DNA of 64,000 bases, from assembly GCA_016098155.1 (NCBI GenBank), contig JAAAJB010000016.1:66438-130437 (forward strand). The letters are read 5' to 3'. Numbering within the stretch: position 1 is the stretch's first letter; every line of letters starts with the position of its first letter. This DNA is from Actinomortierella ambigua. Taxonomy: Eukaryota > Mortierellomycota > Mortierellomycetes > Mortierellales > Mortierellaceae. The translations under genes and the position numbers were made by a program. Positions 38,326 to 51,003 of this stretch are shown piece after piece. The notes beneath the pieces are model-generated. The model saw nothing but the letters and a program-made list of their open reading frames with translations. It did no database searches and was not told where the DNA came from.

Positions 38326-41300
38326 ATGGACGCATCGGGATATCATCACCATGACCAACAAAACTCAGTCACGCCAACAACCTCCGCTGCTGCGGCCACA
38401 GCCATCGGAGCAATAAACTCGTTACGCTCGGATCCCTTAGCCTCCTCTGGATGCCAGATTGTCTCCAAACAGGGGCAGGACCAGTTGGTCGAGTCAGTAC
38501 CACGTTCTATTGTGTCGAATGATGGTATCATGACCTCAGTCACACCTCCTTTTGGTCACGAGAGCTGTCATGGCCTCCCCCAGCCCTTGCAAACAGACTC
38601 CACCACAACCACCACATTCGTGCAGCACCACTACATTCTCCAGCGTGTATCCACAAAGTCTGCCAGCGATGAGCAACCATCGTCGCTGCCCTCTCCTTTA
38701 CCTTCCGCATCTTCCACATCGTCCTTTGGATCAGGCAATATGTATGTTGGGGGAGAAGGGAAAGCAGGAGAGATAGAAGGGGAAGGGGAAGGGGAAATAC
38801 ACGTTTGTCGATATTTATTTCTGACAAAAACAACAACCACCTTTCTCTTTTTTTTTCTTCCTACTTGTCACCGATGTGAATACTTAGACGTGCGAATACA
38901 ACCTCGGCCGACCATCACAGCATCATGGAGGAACCGACAGTGGCGGATCAGAAGCACTGGTCGATGGATCGCTTTGAACTCTTCAATGCAGCAGCCAACG
39001 CAACCACTCCACAGACGTCCCCACGAACACGATCGTCAATGGACGCTCAACGGCCGAGTAGCTCATTTTTGATTGCGGGCGATAGGTGGAACAGTCCTGG
39101 AAATGCTCCAGCTTCGCTCCAAACGACCACAGCGGCACCTCGAGGCGGAGGATTCGGTGCTATGACGGCGGTCGAGGGGGCACATCAGCGAGGGGCGTTA
39201 CCGGATCATGCAAATGGATTACTACACCACAGTTACCCGTACTACTCGGCGTCGCTCTTGACTGGCCATCACAACACTACAGGCAACCCTAGTAACGAAT
39301 TTTCTCGAGCAAACTGCCCTTTTGTCTTGCCACCCATACCTGATTTTTCAGACTTGAGTCTAAGGTTTGAAAAGAGCAGGACAAATAGCTCGAATACCGC
39401 ATTTACGGATTTCAGACTCTCCTCCAGTCAATCAAAACACCCCGAGGCGCCCAACCAAGTTCATCCCCAACAGAGCTCTTTGAGTCAGCAACCTCCAATG
39501 CAACAACGGCAACAAACACCTCTACGATTTGCACCCTCCCCATCCCATCAACAACAATATCAACCGCCTGCCCATACCACAGTTCAAAGTCCGCGTGAAG
39601 GCGGGGCCCGCAGCCATTCCTTGACGAGTATGAATGGCATCCGGATCAACATGGACTCGAATGGCTGGCATTGCAGTGTAGACGATAGTCAGGGAGCAGC
39701 GTGGGATGATGCCTCATTACTTCCACCAGACATTGTCCCAGAGTATCTCCCAGATATCTTTGACCAGCTTCTGTCGGATGAAAACGATGGATACATCATC
39801 TGGAACACCACCCCATCCGAACCCCTGACACCCGGTCCACACTCTGCCTCGGCTCAAACGCCAAACTATGTACCTGTGACGACGACATCCTCAGCATCGT
39901 CGTCCTCGGCTGGAATGTCGCATCCGGTGGGATCCGGCAATTCAAATCATGACAAGGGTTCCAGCTCGAACCCCAAAAGATGGTCCGTGGGCGATCAGTT
40001 CAAATCCAAGGATTTCTCGACCGCTGCTGCTGCTGCTGCTTCGACGGAAAGTGCCAACCGAACATCGGGGGAAGGTCAAGGACTGTCTGTGCAGATCCCA
40101 GGCTCGGCCTCGCTCCGGTCCTCGGAGAACGCCCCACCACCACCAACGCCACCTCCGTCTTTCTCGCACCACAAGACGGGGTTCAGAGGTAAAACAGGAT
40201 CCGAGGCACTTTCATCTCTGGGAACACCTAGGTCAATAGACACCAATGGGGCATTGTCGGGTGGCGGTAGCTCTGGAAGCACGCCAGAGTCGACAGAGGG
40301 CCGCATTCTCATGGCAGCCATGGTTGAAAAGCTTGTCGAAAAGTTGACCAGCGTCATTGGTATGTTTGAAGATTTGTGTGGGAAATGGTAGGGGTGTTTG
40401 TTTCAGCCCAGGAACACGGAAATCTAACTACCTCACATATTCAATCTTTTTGTGTATGTATGTATGTGTGTGTTCTTCTTTTTTCCCTTGAAATTACCCT
40501 AGACTATACTTTCTTGACTGACTTCTTCCTCATCTATCGGCTGTTCATCGCACCGGTGGCGCTTCTCAAGTTGTTGATCCTTCGATTCCACTGGGCATTA
40601 CTGGACGATACACCTGAACGTCAGATCGTGCGTATCCGGACGTTTGTGACGCTGCGGCACTGGTTGCTCAACTACTTTGGTCACGACTTTATGACCAGCA
40701 AGGAGCTCCGTTCCACCTTGACCACCTACCTCAACTCACTTCCCGACCACCCTCGGATAGCAGCCAGCCCGCGTGATCAGCGCATCGTCAAAGAGCTCAA
40801 AAAGTACACGCAGAGCTTGAAGAAGATTCACTATCGCAACATTGCTCAGCAGAGGTTGGAGCGCAAGTCCCGGCGTGCTTTGTTACGACAAAGTGCTGCT
40901 GCTGCTGCTACTACGGGTCAGTCTCGATCCAAACTGTCTCGTGCTGAACGTGCCCGACTGACCCAATCCATGTCAACAACGGATGATCTAATGCCGACGT
41001 CGAGTCATTGGGGGGTCGATCACCAGCAGGGGAGTAGTGCCCGCCGGAGGAGGAGCAGCAGTAAGGCCATGAAGCGAAAGATGAGTGTCCAGATGGCGAC
41101 CTCTGCAGTCCTTTTACAATCACCAACACACGATGGAGCGGAGGGCGGAGGAGAGTTCCCGCGCTCGGCGACCCAGAGCGCACGCTCAAGCTCAGGAATC
41201 AATGATGCGGCAAGCTTGGATCGTCATAGCCGGACGTCTGAGCCGGTGACGGAGGAATTGTCGGTGGACTTTCGTTCTAGTGAGCAAGAAGACGATGACG

Positions 41301-44300
41301 ATGACGACGACGATGAGGAAGAAGAGGAAGAAGAGGAGGAGGGAGATGATTCGGAGCTGGACGACATCACGGACGATGACGATGATGATGAGATTGAGTG
41401 TTCGTCGGAGCAGAGCCTGTTTATGTCCGATTCCATGGATTCAATGGAGGAGTCGAATCGAGAAGAGCGGCTGGATCGGGACCAGAGGCAGGAAGAGTCC
41501 TTGGATGAAGAAGATGGGATCGAGTATGATGATGAGGGTGGCAACAGCAATCATCCATCCACTACGCAACTTCGGTATCAACACCAGCATGACCAGGGTA
41601 TGGCTTCGACATCTGTAGATCACCATGGAGGCTATTACCCTTCGTCGCCGGGTGCCACCAGGAGACTCGAGTCCAACGGTGGCCATGACTCGTTTTCATC
41701 TCGCAGTGTATCATACCGTGGTACTCGCCCTGGCATACCAAATTTTGATGGCCATGGCCAACAGCAACAACAGCAACAGCAGCAACAGCGTGCTTCCAAC
41801 CGCGTCAGCACCGCATGGTCAAGGACGATGCGCATCCACGGGCACGAATCCACCGCAAGCCTTCGCGATCGTCGAGCAGGTTCGATGGCGTTCACACAGG
41901 ATCTGATCGTCCCTGCGTCCTCGCTCACCCCAGGTGGCAGCAGCAATGGCGGGTACCACCACCATCAACATCACCATCACCATCCAGGAGGCAGCAGCGG
42001 CCATCTCTATTTGCTGCCCTCGGCTGGATCCCAAGCATCGACAATGGAGTCGCTGAGATCCGTCGAGCCCTACATGAACCCACCACCTCGGGCGCACGTT
42101 CATCGCGAGAAAAAGAAGACATGGGCACGATACATGAGTGCGACGGTGGGCCGCCTGAGTAAAATGAAGCGCGCACTGACGTCAGGGTCGCTGTCGTCGA
42201 CCAACCATAAAAATGATGGAGGGGGCTTTGGCACAACCAGCAATAGCTCTACATCGTCTCGGTACCGCAATGGTGGTGGCCATGATGGCCATGGTGGCGG
42301 CGGCGGCGGTGGTGGTGGTGGCGGTAGTCTCAAAGATTCAATCACAGAGCCGGCCACGAGCTCCGCCTCGCAAGCTCGGCTGTTCAAGCACCTGCAAAGC
42401 CAGTACTCGGATCACGACAATGACAAGGTCACGAGGACGCACTACTTTTTGGGGAGCTGTTCCGCGATTCAGTTTGGTTCGTCCTCATCGTCGTCACCCA
42501 ATCAGCTTGTGCGATCCTCAGCAACAGCCGCGACAGGTCATTCTCGTCAGCATGGCGGCGGCGGCGGCGGCGGCGGTGATGGCATTGGCAGTGGACGACA
42601 GCGGATTCATGACGGCAGTTTGTGGTCGAGCGATGAAGACTACTCCCAGTACGAGATGACTCACCATAGTCACAGTCTCCGAAGTGCATCATCTTCTCAT
42701 CGCCACCATCCTCATCATGGGTATGGTAGTCGCGACATGTCTGGCTATGACGAGTCGAGCATCGATCGTGAAGGCTCCTCACTCCATAGTCACCACAGCC
42801 GTGCATGGCAACAACAACAACAGCAGCAGGCGATTACGCCCGGCCTTGACGTGAGCGACAAGTATAGGGGGGATGGCTGCTCTCCATATGAACAGCCACA
42901 GAACTATCCGTACCAGAGTCCCTACTACCATCAGGACGACGAGTTGGAAACGAGTCTGGCGCAGTCCGTCAGCGCGCCGGTTATTGTTCGCAGCGATGGT
43001 GAGGTGGACTATCAGATGCATGGACAACAACAACAACATCAAGAGTCACATGGAGGGAGCGAGGCAGAGGAAGACGGGGACGAAGATGAACATGAGGACC
43101 CATTCCGCGACAATTGCCAACGACGGCACAGTCTGGACGACCCGTATCATCCTTCGGTCGAGTTGACTGAAAGCGGAGACCTTGTCGAGGACGTTTTGCA
43201 GCCGCCGCCGCCGTTGCTGCTGTCGTCGCGGACAGGGCTCAGCAGTCATCGTCTGCGACGGACCACACGGGGTCGCCCCCGAGACAACCGGCGGGCCTCA
43301 TGGCGTACATTGTCTTCGACCAACTCGTCCATGTTTGGGGCGTTGCTAAGTGAAGATCACCGACCGCCGGGCCAGACGGTGCTGGAGCGGATGCAAGATC
43401 CGACCGTGGGCAACATTGACAAGTTTGTCGAAAAGCTGAACCTCGGCCAAGGGTTCTTCTCACCTCCCGATAGCAACGGCAACTCGGGTATCGGTCACCC
43501 GACGAGCACCACGCCCGCGACCTCCAAGCAGGCGTCGCAGTTTTCTTCGCGCGGATACCATCCGTTTCAACAAGGTCCGCCTTTCAATGCAAAGTCACGA
43601 CAACCGCTGGAAGAAGAAGAAGAAGAGGAAGAACAAGAGCCAGTGGTGCAAAAGCAGCCCACACGTCGTCGCTCATCTTGGATCCTGGACAATATTCTGA
43701 TGCACTCTCTGAGCTCCAAGGATTCGACCGAGACCATCACCAACGCCAAAGTGGCCTCGTCTGCGAAGCGCAACAGTACGCCGAGTAAGCTTACGACGGC
43801 GACGATGGCGACCACAGCAGCGGCGCCAAAGAGCCCCGGAAATAGCCAGACCATGAGCAGAGCCCAGAAACGACAGACCATGCCGCTACCATTGCTCTAC
43901 CAGCACCGTCATCGGAAAGCGTTCATGGATGTAGGTGGTAGTGAATCCATCGATGGCTCCACACCTTCCTTGGCCGTCGACGAAACATCGTCTCCTTCCT
44001 CTACCTCACGGCGGCATTCATCCGACACCCCAGGATCGGAGCGATGGCGTCTGTTTCCTATGCTGGGTTCGGGATGGTACAGTCAGCAACAGCAACAGCA
44101 GCAGCGGCCTTCATCCCCATCCGCCACGGCCTCCTCCACGGGTCTCGTTAACAAGATGGTGCCCGACACTGCAGCGCTGCGCCCCGTGGCGCCAGCACAC
44201 GCACCCCTGACATCGTTGCAGGCTCTCCCCGAGCACCTGACACTTCGCCAGGTGCTTTCGATGCACCCAGATGATCTCAAGCAAGAAAGCACGCTCGTAT

Positions 44301-47300
44301 CGACGACTTCTCGTCAAGCAAGCCAGCCATCGCAGGCCACCCTTCGTTCCAAGCCTTTGAGCCCATCGACACCTACCCATCATCATCCTATGCCGGATGA
44401 GCAAGTGGCGCAAGGGCCACCAGGGCAGTATCGTCCGCCATTGAACAATAATAATAATGTTAACAATACCCCATCCTCTTCAACGCCATTGAAGCGGCCC
44501 ACAGCTGGTCAGAAACGGTCGACTTCACAGCCGCACTTGCTCACGCAGTCTCAGCTGACCGCACAAGCAGCAGCGAATGGAAACGGGTCAACGCCGGGAG
44601 CAGCAGCAGTAGCAGCACCCCCACCAGGAGTGAGGGTGCCAAGTCGACATAGTCATCACCCGTCAATGCCCATTCAAGGTTCTTCTGGGTCCTGGTATCA
44701 TCAATCGTCGCCACACCCTCATCAGCAAGGAGCGATCCCGACATCGGTGGCGCTGCGTCGTGAGCATCATCTTCCTCCTCATAGTGCCCCCATCCCAACC
44801 TCAACCCCAACCACCATCGCCATACCAACCACAACGACACCAACGACAGAACACTACCGCCATCAAAAGTACAGCTATCAGCGGTATGATCCACGAGTGA
44901 CCCCAGTACCTGCTGGATACCAGCACCCATCCCAAGGGTATCCCTTCCCACTACAGACGCCCTCTCTGCCATCGTCACCAGCAGCTGTCATCATTCCCTC
45001 ACCCCTCCCAGCCGGGACTGCGACGACGACGACGACTCCAAGGGCACCATCGTCGTTCGTTCTCCGGTACCGGACCGAGCTGATCGCACAGCAGCTGTGT
45101 CTGATTGAGCGCGAGCTGCTGAACAATGTCCAATGGTATGAACTCGTCGATGCTGGATGGACCCGAAAATCGAGTCCTCCTCCTCCTCCTCCTCCTGCTC
45201 CACGTTCTGCTCCTCCACCACCACCGCTCACAACAGCATCATCCTCATCAGCGACAACAACGCCGACACCTGCAGCAGGCGCCCCTCGAGCCTCCTCGGC
45301 ACTTGGCACCTTTGCTGCTGCTGCTACTGCTGCTTCTGCCTCCGCTTCTGCTTCCGCTTCGGGCCTTGTCTCGTCGTCCTCGTCGTGTAAATCATCGACC
45401 CGCAAGCAGAAACAAAAGCAACATCAACAGCAACAACAACCACGGCGACAGAGGGTCGCGAATACAATGCCGGCCAGATCCCTGTCTTCGGCCACAACCG
45501 CCACCACGGCGTCGTCGTCCTCGAATGTCATGCCAGCTAGTGGTGGTCATGGTAACGGTCCAGTCGAGGAAGACGCTCAAGCAGCCACTGCCAAACGATA
45601 CTCGAGGACTCGAAAGCGCTCGGCCTCCGAGGGTGGTCTAGTGGTGAGTGGATCACGAGGAACAGGAACAGGAGCAAGCGCAGGTGCAGGAGGGCCAAGT
45701 GGACAGGGTAACAATAGTGGTAGTGGTAATGGTGGACGAAGGATGTCATCGACAACGACACCGATCGAGACTACAACGACAACAACAACAACAACGATGA
45801 TGACCCCTACAACAACAGCAACAGTAGGGATGACCCTGTCGATCGCGCCTATCCGATCGCGAAGACATCCTAAGAATGCCTCGGAAGAGAGCCAAGGCAT
45901 CAAAGCGCTTATCGATCGTTTCAATCTTGTAAGCACCACTCCCCCCCTCCCCCCCATTTCAAAAAATGCGTTGTATTGATTGGTGAAAGTACAGATTGTT
46001 CTCGTGAGAAGCATTGAGGGCATGAAGTGGAAAGACAAGACGCAGAAAAAAAAAAGTCAATCTTCTGTCTCGCTAATACGATCTTCCTCACCCCTCCTTG
46101 CCACATCCTTTTTTTTTTTTTTTGGTGATAAAACAAACCAACAATAGACCTGCCAATGGGTCACGACCGAGATTCTGAGTACGCGGGACTTGTCTGAGCG
46201 GGCTAGGGTCGTCGAAAAGTTTATTCGGATTGCGCAGGTAAGACATTTGTTTAGGGGGGAGGGGGAATAGGCGTGAGAGGGTACGTGTGGGAAGGGGGAG
46301 AGGGGGGACACTGAGTGTAGTAATATGAAGGTTTCAGAGCTCAACTGGGTAGCTCCATCTCCCCGGGGGAAGTTGCCTTGTATTCGTTGGGCTTTTGGCC
46401 TCGTTGGTCTCAAGCTCATTTTTACGCTCAACTATGTACCACAGTCCAGTCCTTTGGAATTAAGGAAAACAAAAAAAAAACAGCGATTACCAAATCCTCT
46501 CTCTCTCTATCTCACTCACTCACTCACTTTCTCTTTCATTCTTTCTATGATAGACATGCTACAACCACTCCAACTTTAGCTCGTTGATCCAACTCATCCT
46601 AGGCCTACAGTCGCACAATGTCTCACGGCTGACCAAGACCTGGGCACGCGTGCGGCCCAAGGAGATCCTGATGATGCAGGACCTGATCGAATTCACCAGT
46701 CCCTTCAACAACTGGAAACACTTGCGCGATGCCATGAAGAACATTGCCGATGAGTGGGGCGGTAGTGGTGCTACGCCGCCCACACCGACACCTGCTTCTG
46801 GTGGTGCTGGTGGTGGTCGTAGTACCAGCTCTGTTGGTGGTGGTGGTGGTGGTGTTGGACCCTCCGACGATGGCCCTGCCTCCTCCTCGCATGGCCAAGA
46901 CGGTCGACGCACCAAATCCCATCGCGGATTCTTTGGCATGAAGACTGGCGGAGGAGGTAGTGGTCACGAGGCTAACAAGGCTAGCCCTATGGTCGATCCC
47001 TTGGCCACAGCGCCGGCGAGCCAGGACAAGGGTGGAGAGGAGCGAAGGGTCAAGCAAGGCGGTTGCATTCCTTTCCTGGGTAAGATTTTTGTTGTTGTTG
47101 TTTGCTATTGTTGTTGTTGTTGTTATTCTTCTTCTTCTTCGGTTGTGGCCACAAAAAAAAAAAAAGAAGCGCGATTATCGATGGAACAGCCAAAAGGCAA
47201 TTTTATTAATTATTTTATTTTACGTTGGGTGGTTCTTCTTGTTGATCCTGATGATGGAAATGGATGCTGTTTCTGTTTGGTTTGTGGGGGGGTCATCGAA

Positions 47301-48082
47301 AAAAAAACTCCATCCTTCAATTGTGTAAATAATTTCCACGGGGTGGTTCCCTAGGCCTCTACCTTTCCGATTTGGTCTACAACACTGAGCTACCTTCCTA
47401 TGTCGAACCAAGAGGCCCACCCGTCCAACTAGCCATGCGCAAGCCTCTCCCAGCCGTTCCGCGTCGGCCCTCCAGCTCGGTTGCGGTCACCATCGGTGGT
47501 ACTGGTTGTGGTGACCAGACCTCGTCCTCGGACGTCGTTCTTGTTGGTGGTGGGGGTGGCAGTGGTGGTATTACCAACACCACCACCACCGTCAACACTG
47601 CAGCAAACCTACCGACACCACTCAACAGCCCACTCTCAAAGTCGCCTCCAAACACGGCGCCAATCCAAACCTGGGCCGGTGCCGCCGTGACCGCATCCGT
47701 CGCAGTCGCTGCATCCGTCGCAACAGCAGCAGCAGCAACAACTGAAGGCGACGAAGCAATGACAACGATGGGAGAGTACGCCAAGGCAGCCAAAACAACA
47801 ACCTCTCCCTCTACCTCTACCTCTACTTCTACCTCAACAACACCACCACCACCACCACCACCTCGACCTCCAAAGCTGATCAATTTCCACAAGCACCGCA
47901 CAACGGCGACGATCATCAAACGCGTGCTGACCTTCCGGACTATTGCCGCTCGGTACCCGTTCCGCCAGGAGCCCGAGGTCTATGCACAGCTGCTCGCCAT
48001 CCGCGGCATGGACGCGACCGAGATGGAACACGCGAGCTACTTGTGCGAGGAGCGTGTTTCTGATGCTGGTCGCACCGTGTAA
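38326..48082 (+). CDS. Giant Ras guanine-nucleotide exchange factor (RasGEF_N + RasGEF)
   Basis: RasGEFs (Cdc25, Bud5, Lte1 class) load GTP on Ras-family GTPases. Exons: 38326-38741, 38888-40359, 40503-45928, 46148-46237, 46554-47079, 47355-48082; 2885 residues, all phases consistent. The RasGEF_N domain lies at about 600-720 (LMAAMVEKLVEKLTSVI, DYTFLTDFFLIYRLFIAP, LRHWLLNYFGHDF). A 1400-residue stretch follows, rich in Ser, His, Gln, Gly and an Asp/Glu run. The catalytic domain starts near 2145 (LRYRTELIAQQLCLIERELL). It continues at about 2426-2536 (ALIDRFNLTCQWVTTEIL, FIRIAQTCYNHSNFSS, LGLQSHNVSRLTKTW) and 2637-2660 (IPFLGLYLSDLVYNTELPSY), and ends at about 2817-2885 (LINFHKHRTTATIIKRVL). 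Three low-complexity insertions interrupt it. No SH3, PH or DH domain was recognised. It is convergent with the G-gamma gene. Confidence 0.92.
41288..41345. repeat. Acidic-run coding repeat (Asp/Glu) in the RasGEF gene
   Basis: GAC/GAT/GAA/GAG-rich tract encoding about 20 consecutive acidic residues. Confidence 0.85.
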
Positions 48083-48542
48083 GGAAAAAGAAAGAGAAAG
48101 AGAAAGGCATACATAAAAAAAAAAAAACAACAGCCCGTTTTTTTAGCTTGTTGATCAAAGGTAACCTGAGGTTTTCCATTAGCATATGTCTGCAGCGCTC
48201 CTTCCTCTTTTTTTTTTCACCAGATTATTTATTTAAGAGCATACTTGTATCAAAGGCAGGAGGAAGAAGGGAGTGAAAAAGAGAGAGAGAGAGAGAGAGA
48301 GAAGTATATATATATCGTTACACGGAGAGCGGGGATCAAGAGGGAGTTGGGTAGGAGATGAACGCGCATCAAGCGCGTTCAAGAGAAAAGAAAAAAAAAG
48401 GGAAGAGCAGAAAGGGATATAGGATGCAGATGATCCAACAAGCAATGTAGGATGTCCGTAAAGGCTCTTGAAAAAAAATCATCAAGGGCAATACACGGAT
48501 GAATCCAATACGCTATTGGAGAGGCAATGCTGAGAGAAGAGA

Positions 48543-48582
<40 letters not shown>

Positions 48583-48820
48583 AGAGCAATGAAGGGAGGA
48601 AAAACAGTGCACCCGAAACACTGTGACAAGAAAGACGAGCGCGCAAATGAGAGGATGACTGGGGGGAAGAGAAGGGAGGAGAATGTTTGTGTGCTGCTGC
48701 TGCTGCTGCTGCTGTTGTTGATGAACACCTGACTGGACAAAGAAACGGGATGCAGACAAAATGGGTTTCCACAATGCTTTCTTGCCTTGGGCAGCTCACA
48801 TCACATCCACCATACATGCA
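48083..48820. other. Convergent 3' region of RasGEF and G-gamma genes
   Basis: 738 bases with A/T runs, two GA arrays (48278-48301, 48551-48580), a TATATATA run near 48305 and a GCT array near 48696. A minus-strand AATAAA-like element (TTTATT near 48231) could serve the G-gamma gene. No further coding sequence is supported. Confidence 0.5.
48551..48580. repeat. GA microsatellite
   Basis: About 15 GA units between the convergent RasGEF and G-gamma genes. Confidence 0.9.
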
Positions 48821-49780
48821 CTACATGAGACTACATCCACAGCCCGTCTTTTGTGCCACAAATGGATCGTCGCGCTTGTCAACCGTGCCCCAGATCATAG
48901 GCAACAGGTAGTCTTTTGTGCTCTGGCAGTACTTGATCAGCCTAACCGATGGGATACGCGAAAAAAAAAGAGGAAAAGAATGTGAGTCTCAAGGCTGTGA
49001 ATGCATGGTTGGTTGGGTGAAAGGACTGCGTGATAGAGAAAAGCAGGGCTGGACCATGTACATCCATCCCCTCCCTTTTCCCCCTCCCGTCTCCTCAAGT
49101 TCTCCTGCATTGAAAAGAACAGTGGGATACAGGGGTCGGTACATTCGTAATCCCCCACCTCTCTCTCTCTCTCTCTCTCCTCACTCCATGTGCGCACTCG
49201 TGCCAACCCCACAACACTTTCTTACTCCTCCTCAAGATATGCAAATCGTAGATGGGTGGTGGAGTGAAGGTGCATTCTCTGCTGTTTCTCTTCCGGGGTG
49301 CTTTTTTAGTGTCAAGAGTCTAGAGACGAAAGAGGCCACGGCATCCTTCAGCCTAGCATGCTATCCACCTTTCTGTGTGTGTTCACTCTCTCCCTTCACG
49401 AGCAACAACAACAAAAACGTCCTTCTGAGAGCAATCTTCCAAGCTCTTATCTGCGTATAAATAATACTGCCTGTCTGTTGAACAAGAAACGCCCCCACCG
49501 TTCATAACATGCAAAAATGCCTGTTGTGTTTATCGACTCTTCACAAACAAACATACCCCAAGGCCTTGCTTGGTCCAATTTTTTGTGCAACACTCTTCCC
49601 AATGCATTGTCAAACACTCCAGGTGGCAGTAGAAAACGAGAAAGTAGGGGTATGTTTTTTTGCTTCTTCCCTCCTCTTCCTGCTTTTGACATGCAATAGA
49701 TGAACACGACGTGGAAATCGTGGAGGCGAGCAGGATGGACCAGGGGAAAGGGATATTAGGCAGCGAAGGGGGTGGGGGTG

Positions 49781-49812
<32 letters not shown>

Positions 49813-50220
49813 AGGGACAGCGCCGGGAGAGAGGAATAAAGGACAAGGGAGAAACAGGCAGAGAGGGGTACAGACGGGCAGTGTACACATTTATACATCC
49901 ACAACACAAAACAACGACCCACTCACTGGGAAGGGTTGGCACAAATAATGCTGCAGAATAACCGCTAGGCGAGCCTTGCCTCCTAGCCTAGTTCAGCCTA
50001 GTCTGAGTCTGGCTGGCTGTCTGGCTGAGCTGGGCGGGCCACCCCTACTCTCCTGGATCGGGGTCCAAAGGGCATTACTCCATTCCAGAGAAGTCAAGAC
50101 AAAAGTCCATATCACTTACGATGCGCTAGCTTGTGACACCGAGATGCGATTCTGCTCGAGTTGCTCGCGAAGGCGCTTGTTGTGCTCCAACTGGCGCTGC
50201 AGACGAAGCTCCGTTGGCAT
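48821..50220 (-). CDS. Heterotrimeric G-protein gamma subunit
   Basis: G-gamma forms an obligate dimer with G-beta at the membrane in pheromone or nutrient signalling. Two exons (minus): 50220-50120 and 48941-48821, separated by a 1178-base intron (GTAAGT ... TTAG); 73 residues, the usual size. Exon 1: MPTELRLQRQLEHNKRLREQ then LEQNRISVSQASA, the N-terminal coiled-coil helix that pairs with G-beta. Exon 2: SLIKYCQSTKDYLLPMIWGT, then VDKRDDPFVAQKTG and the terminus CGCSLM. CSLM is a CaaX box predicted to be farnesylated, and the Cys two before it could be palmitoylated, as in fungal Ste18-like subunits. The ATG at 50220 gives a sensible start, though the frame remains open upstream (SSPYYSRSST), so an extended form is possible. 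Confidence 0.93.
49776..49808. repeat. GA microsatellite in the G-gamma intron
   Basis: About 15 GA units within the 1.2 kb intron, which also contains CT and A runs. Confidence 0.85.
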
Positions 50221-50942
50221 CGTCGACGAGCGCGAGTAGTATGGAGACGAGGAAGAAGGTAGGGACGCCGTTTTGAAAAACTTTTAGATGTGAAAAGGGG
50301 GAGAAGGAGGAAGCGCGTCGTCAAGCGGAGCTCAAGCAGGACAAGAGCGTAAGAGTCGTGACAAAAGAAAAGTCCTGAAGAGATGAGATGCCTATATAGA
50401 TTTGGGACCCAATGCAATGGTGGAAATGAGGAAATGAAAGAAAGAAAGAAAAAAAAAAAAAAAAGAAGAATAGGAAAACGCGAAGGAATTAGCAATCGAA
50501 AAGTAGGAAGGGAAGGGAAGGAAAAAGCGTGCGTCGGCACAGGGACAGGGTGCAGGCTAGAAAACAAGGAAAGAGAAAGGCTGCACAACCGTCAAGGTTG
50601 TGAGATAAAATGGACAATGCTTGGTTCTCCGACAAAGTCGGCATAAACAAGGCACGCACCCTAATCTCCCATCGAGATGTTTGTAAGGGTTCACAATGAA
50701 TGAGAGGCGCTGAAGAGAGAACTCTCAAAAAAGGGTGAGAGGGCTATGAGAGGGGAGCAGGAGAGAGAGAGAGATACAGAGAGGCTGAGAGATACAGAGC
50801 GCAGAGAGACACACAGAGGCAGAGAGGACAGAAAGGGGAGGGGAGAAACAAGGCGGAGACAAGATAAGTTTGGGTGTGTCTGCGAGGTCCGCGTCGTTGG
50901 ATGGACAGAAAGAGCAACAGACCGACAGACACATCCACCCAT

Positions 50943-50949
<7 letters not shown>

Positions 50950-50984
<35 letters not shown>

Positions 50985-51003
50985 GCAGAGAGAGAGAGAG
51001 AAA
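50950..51003. repeat. GA microsatellite array
   Basis: Two GA blocks separated by CGGC, about 25 units in total, between the G-gamma and kinase genes. Confidence 0.9.
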
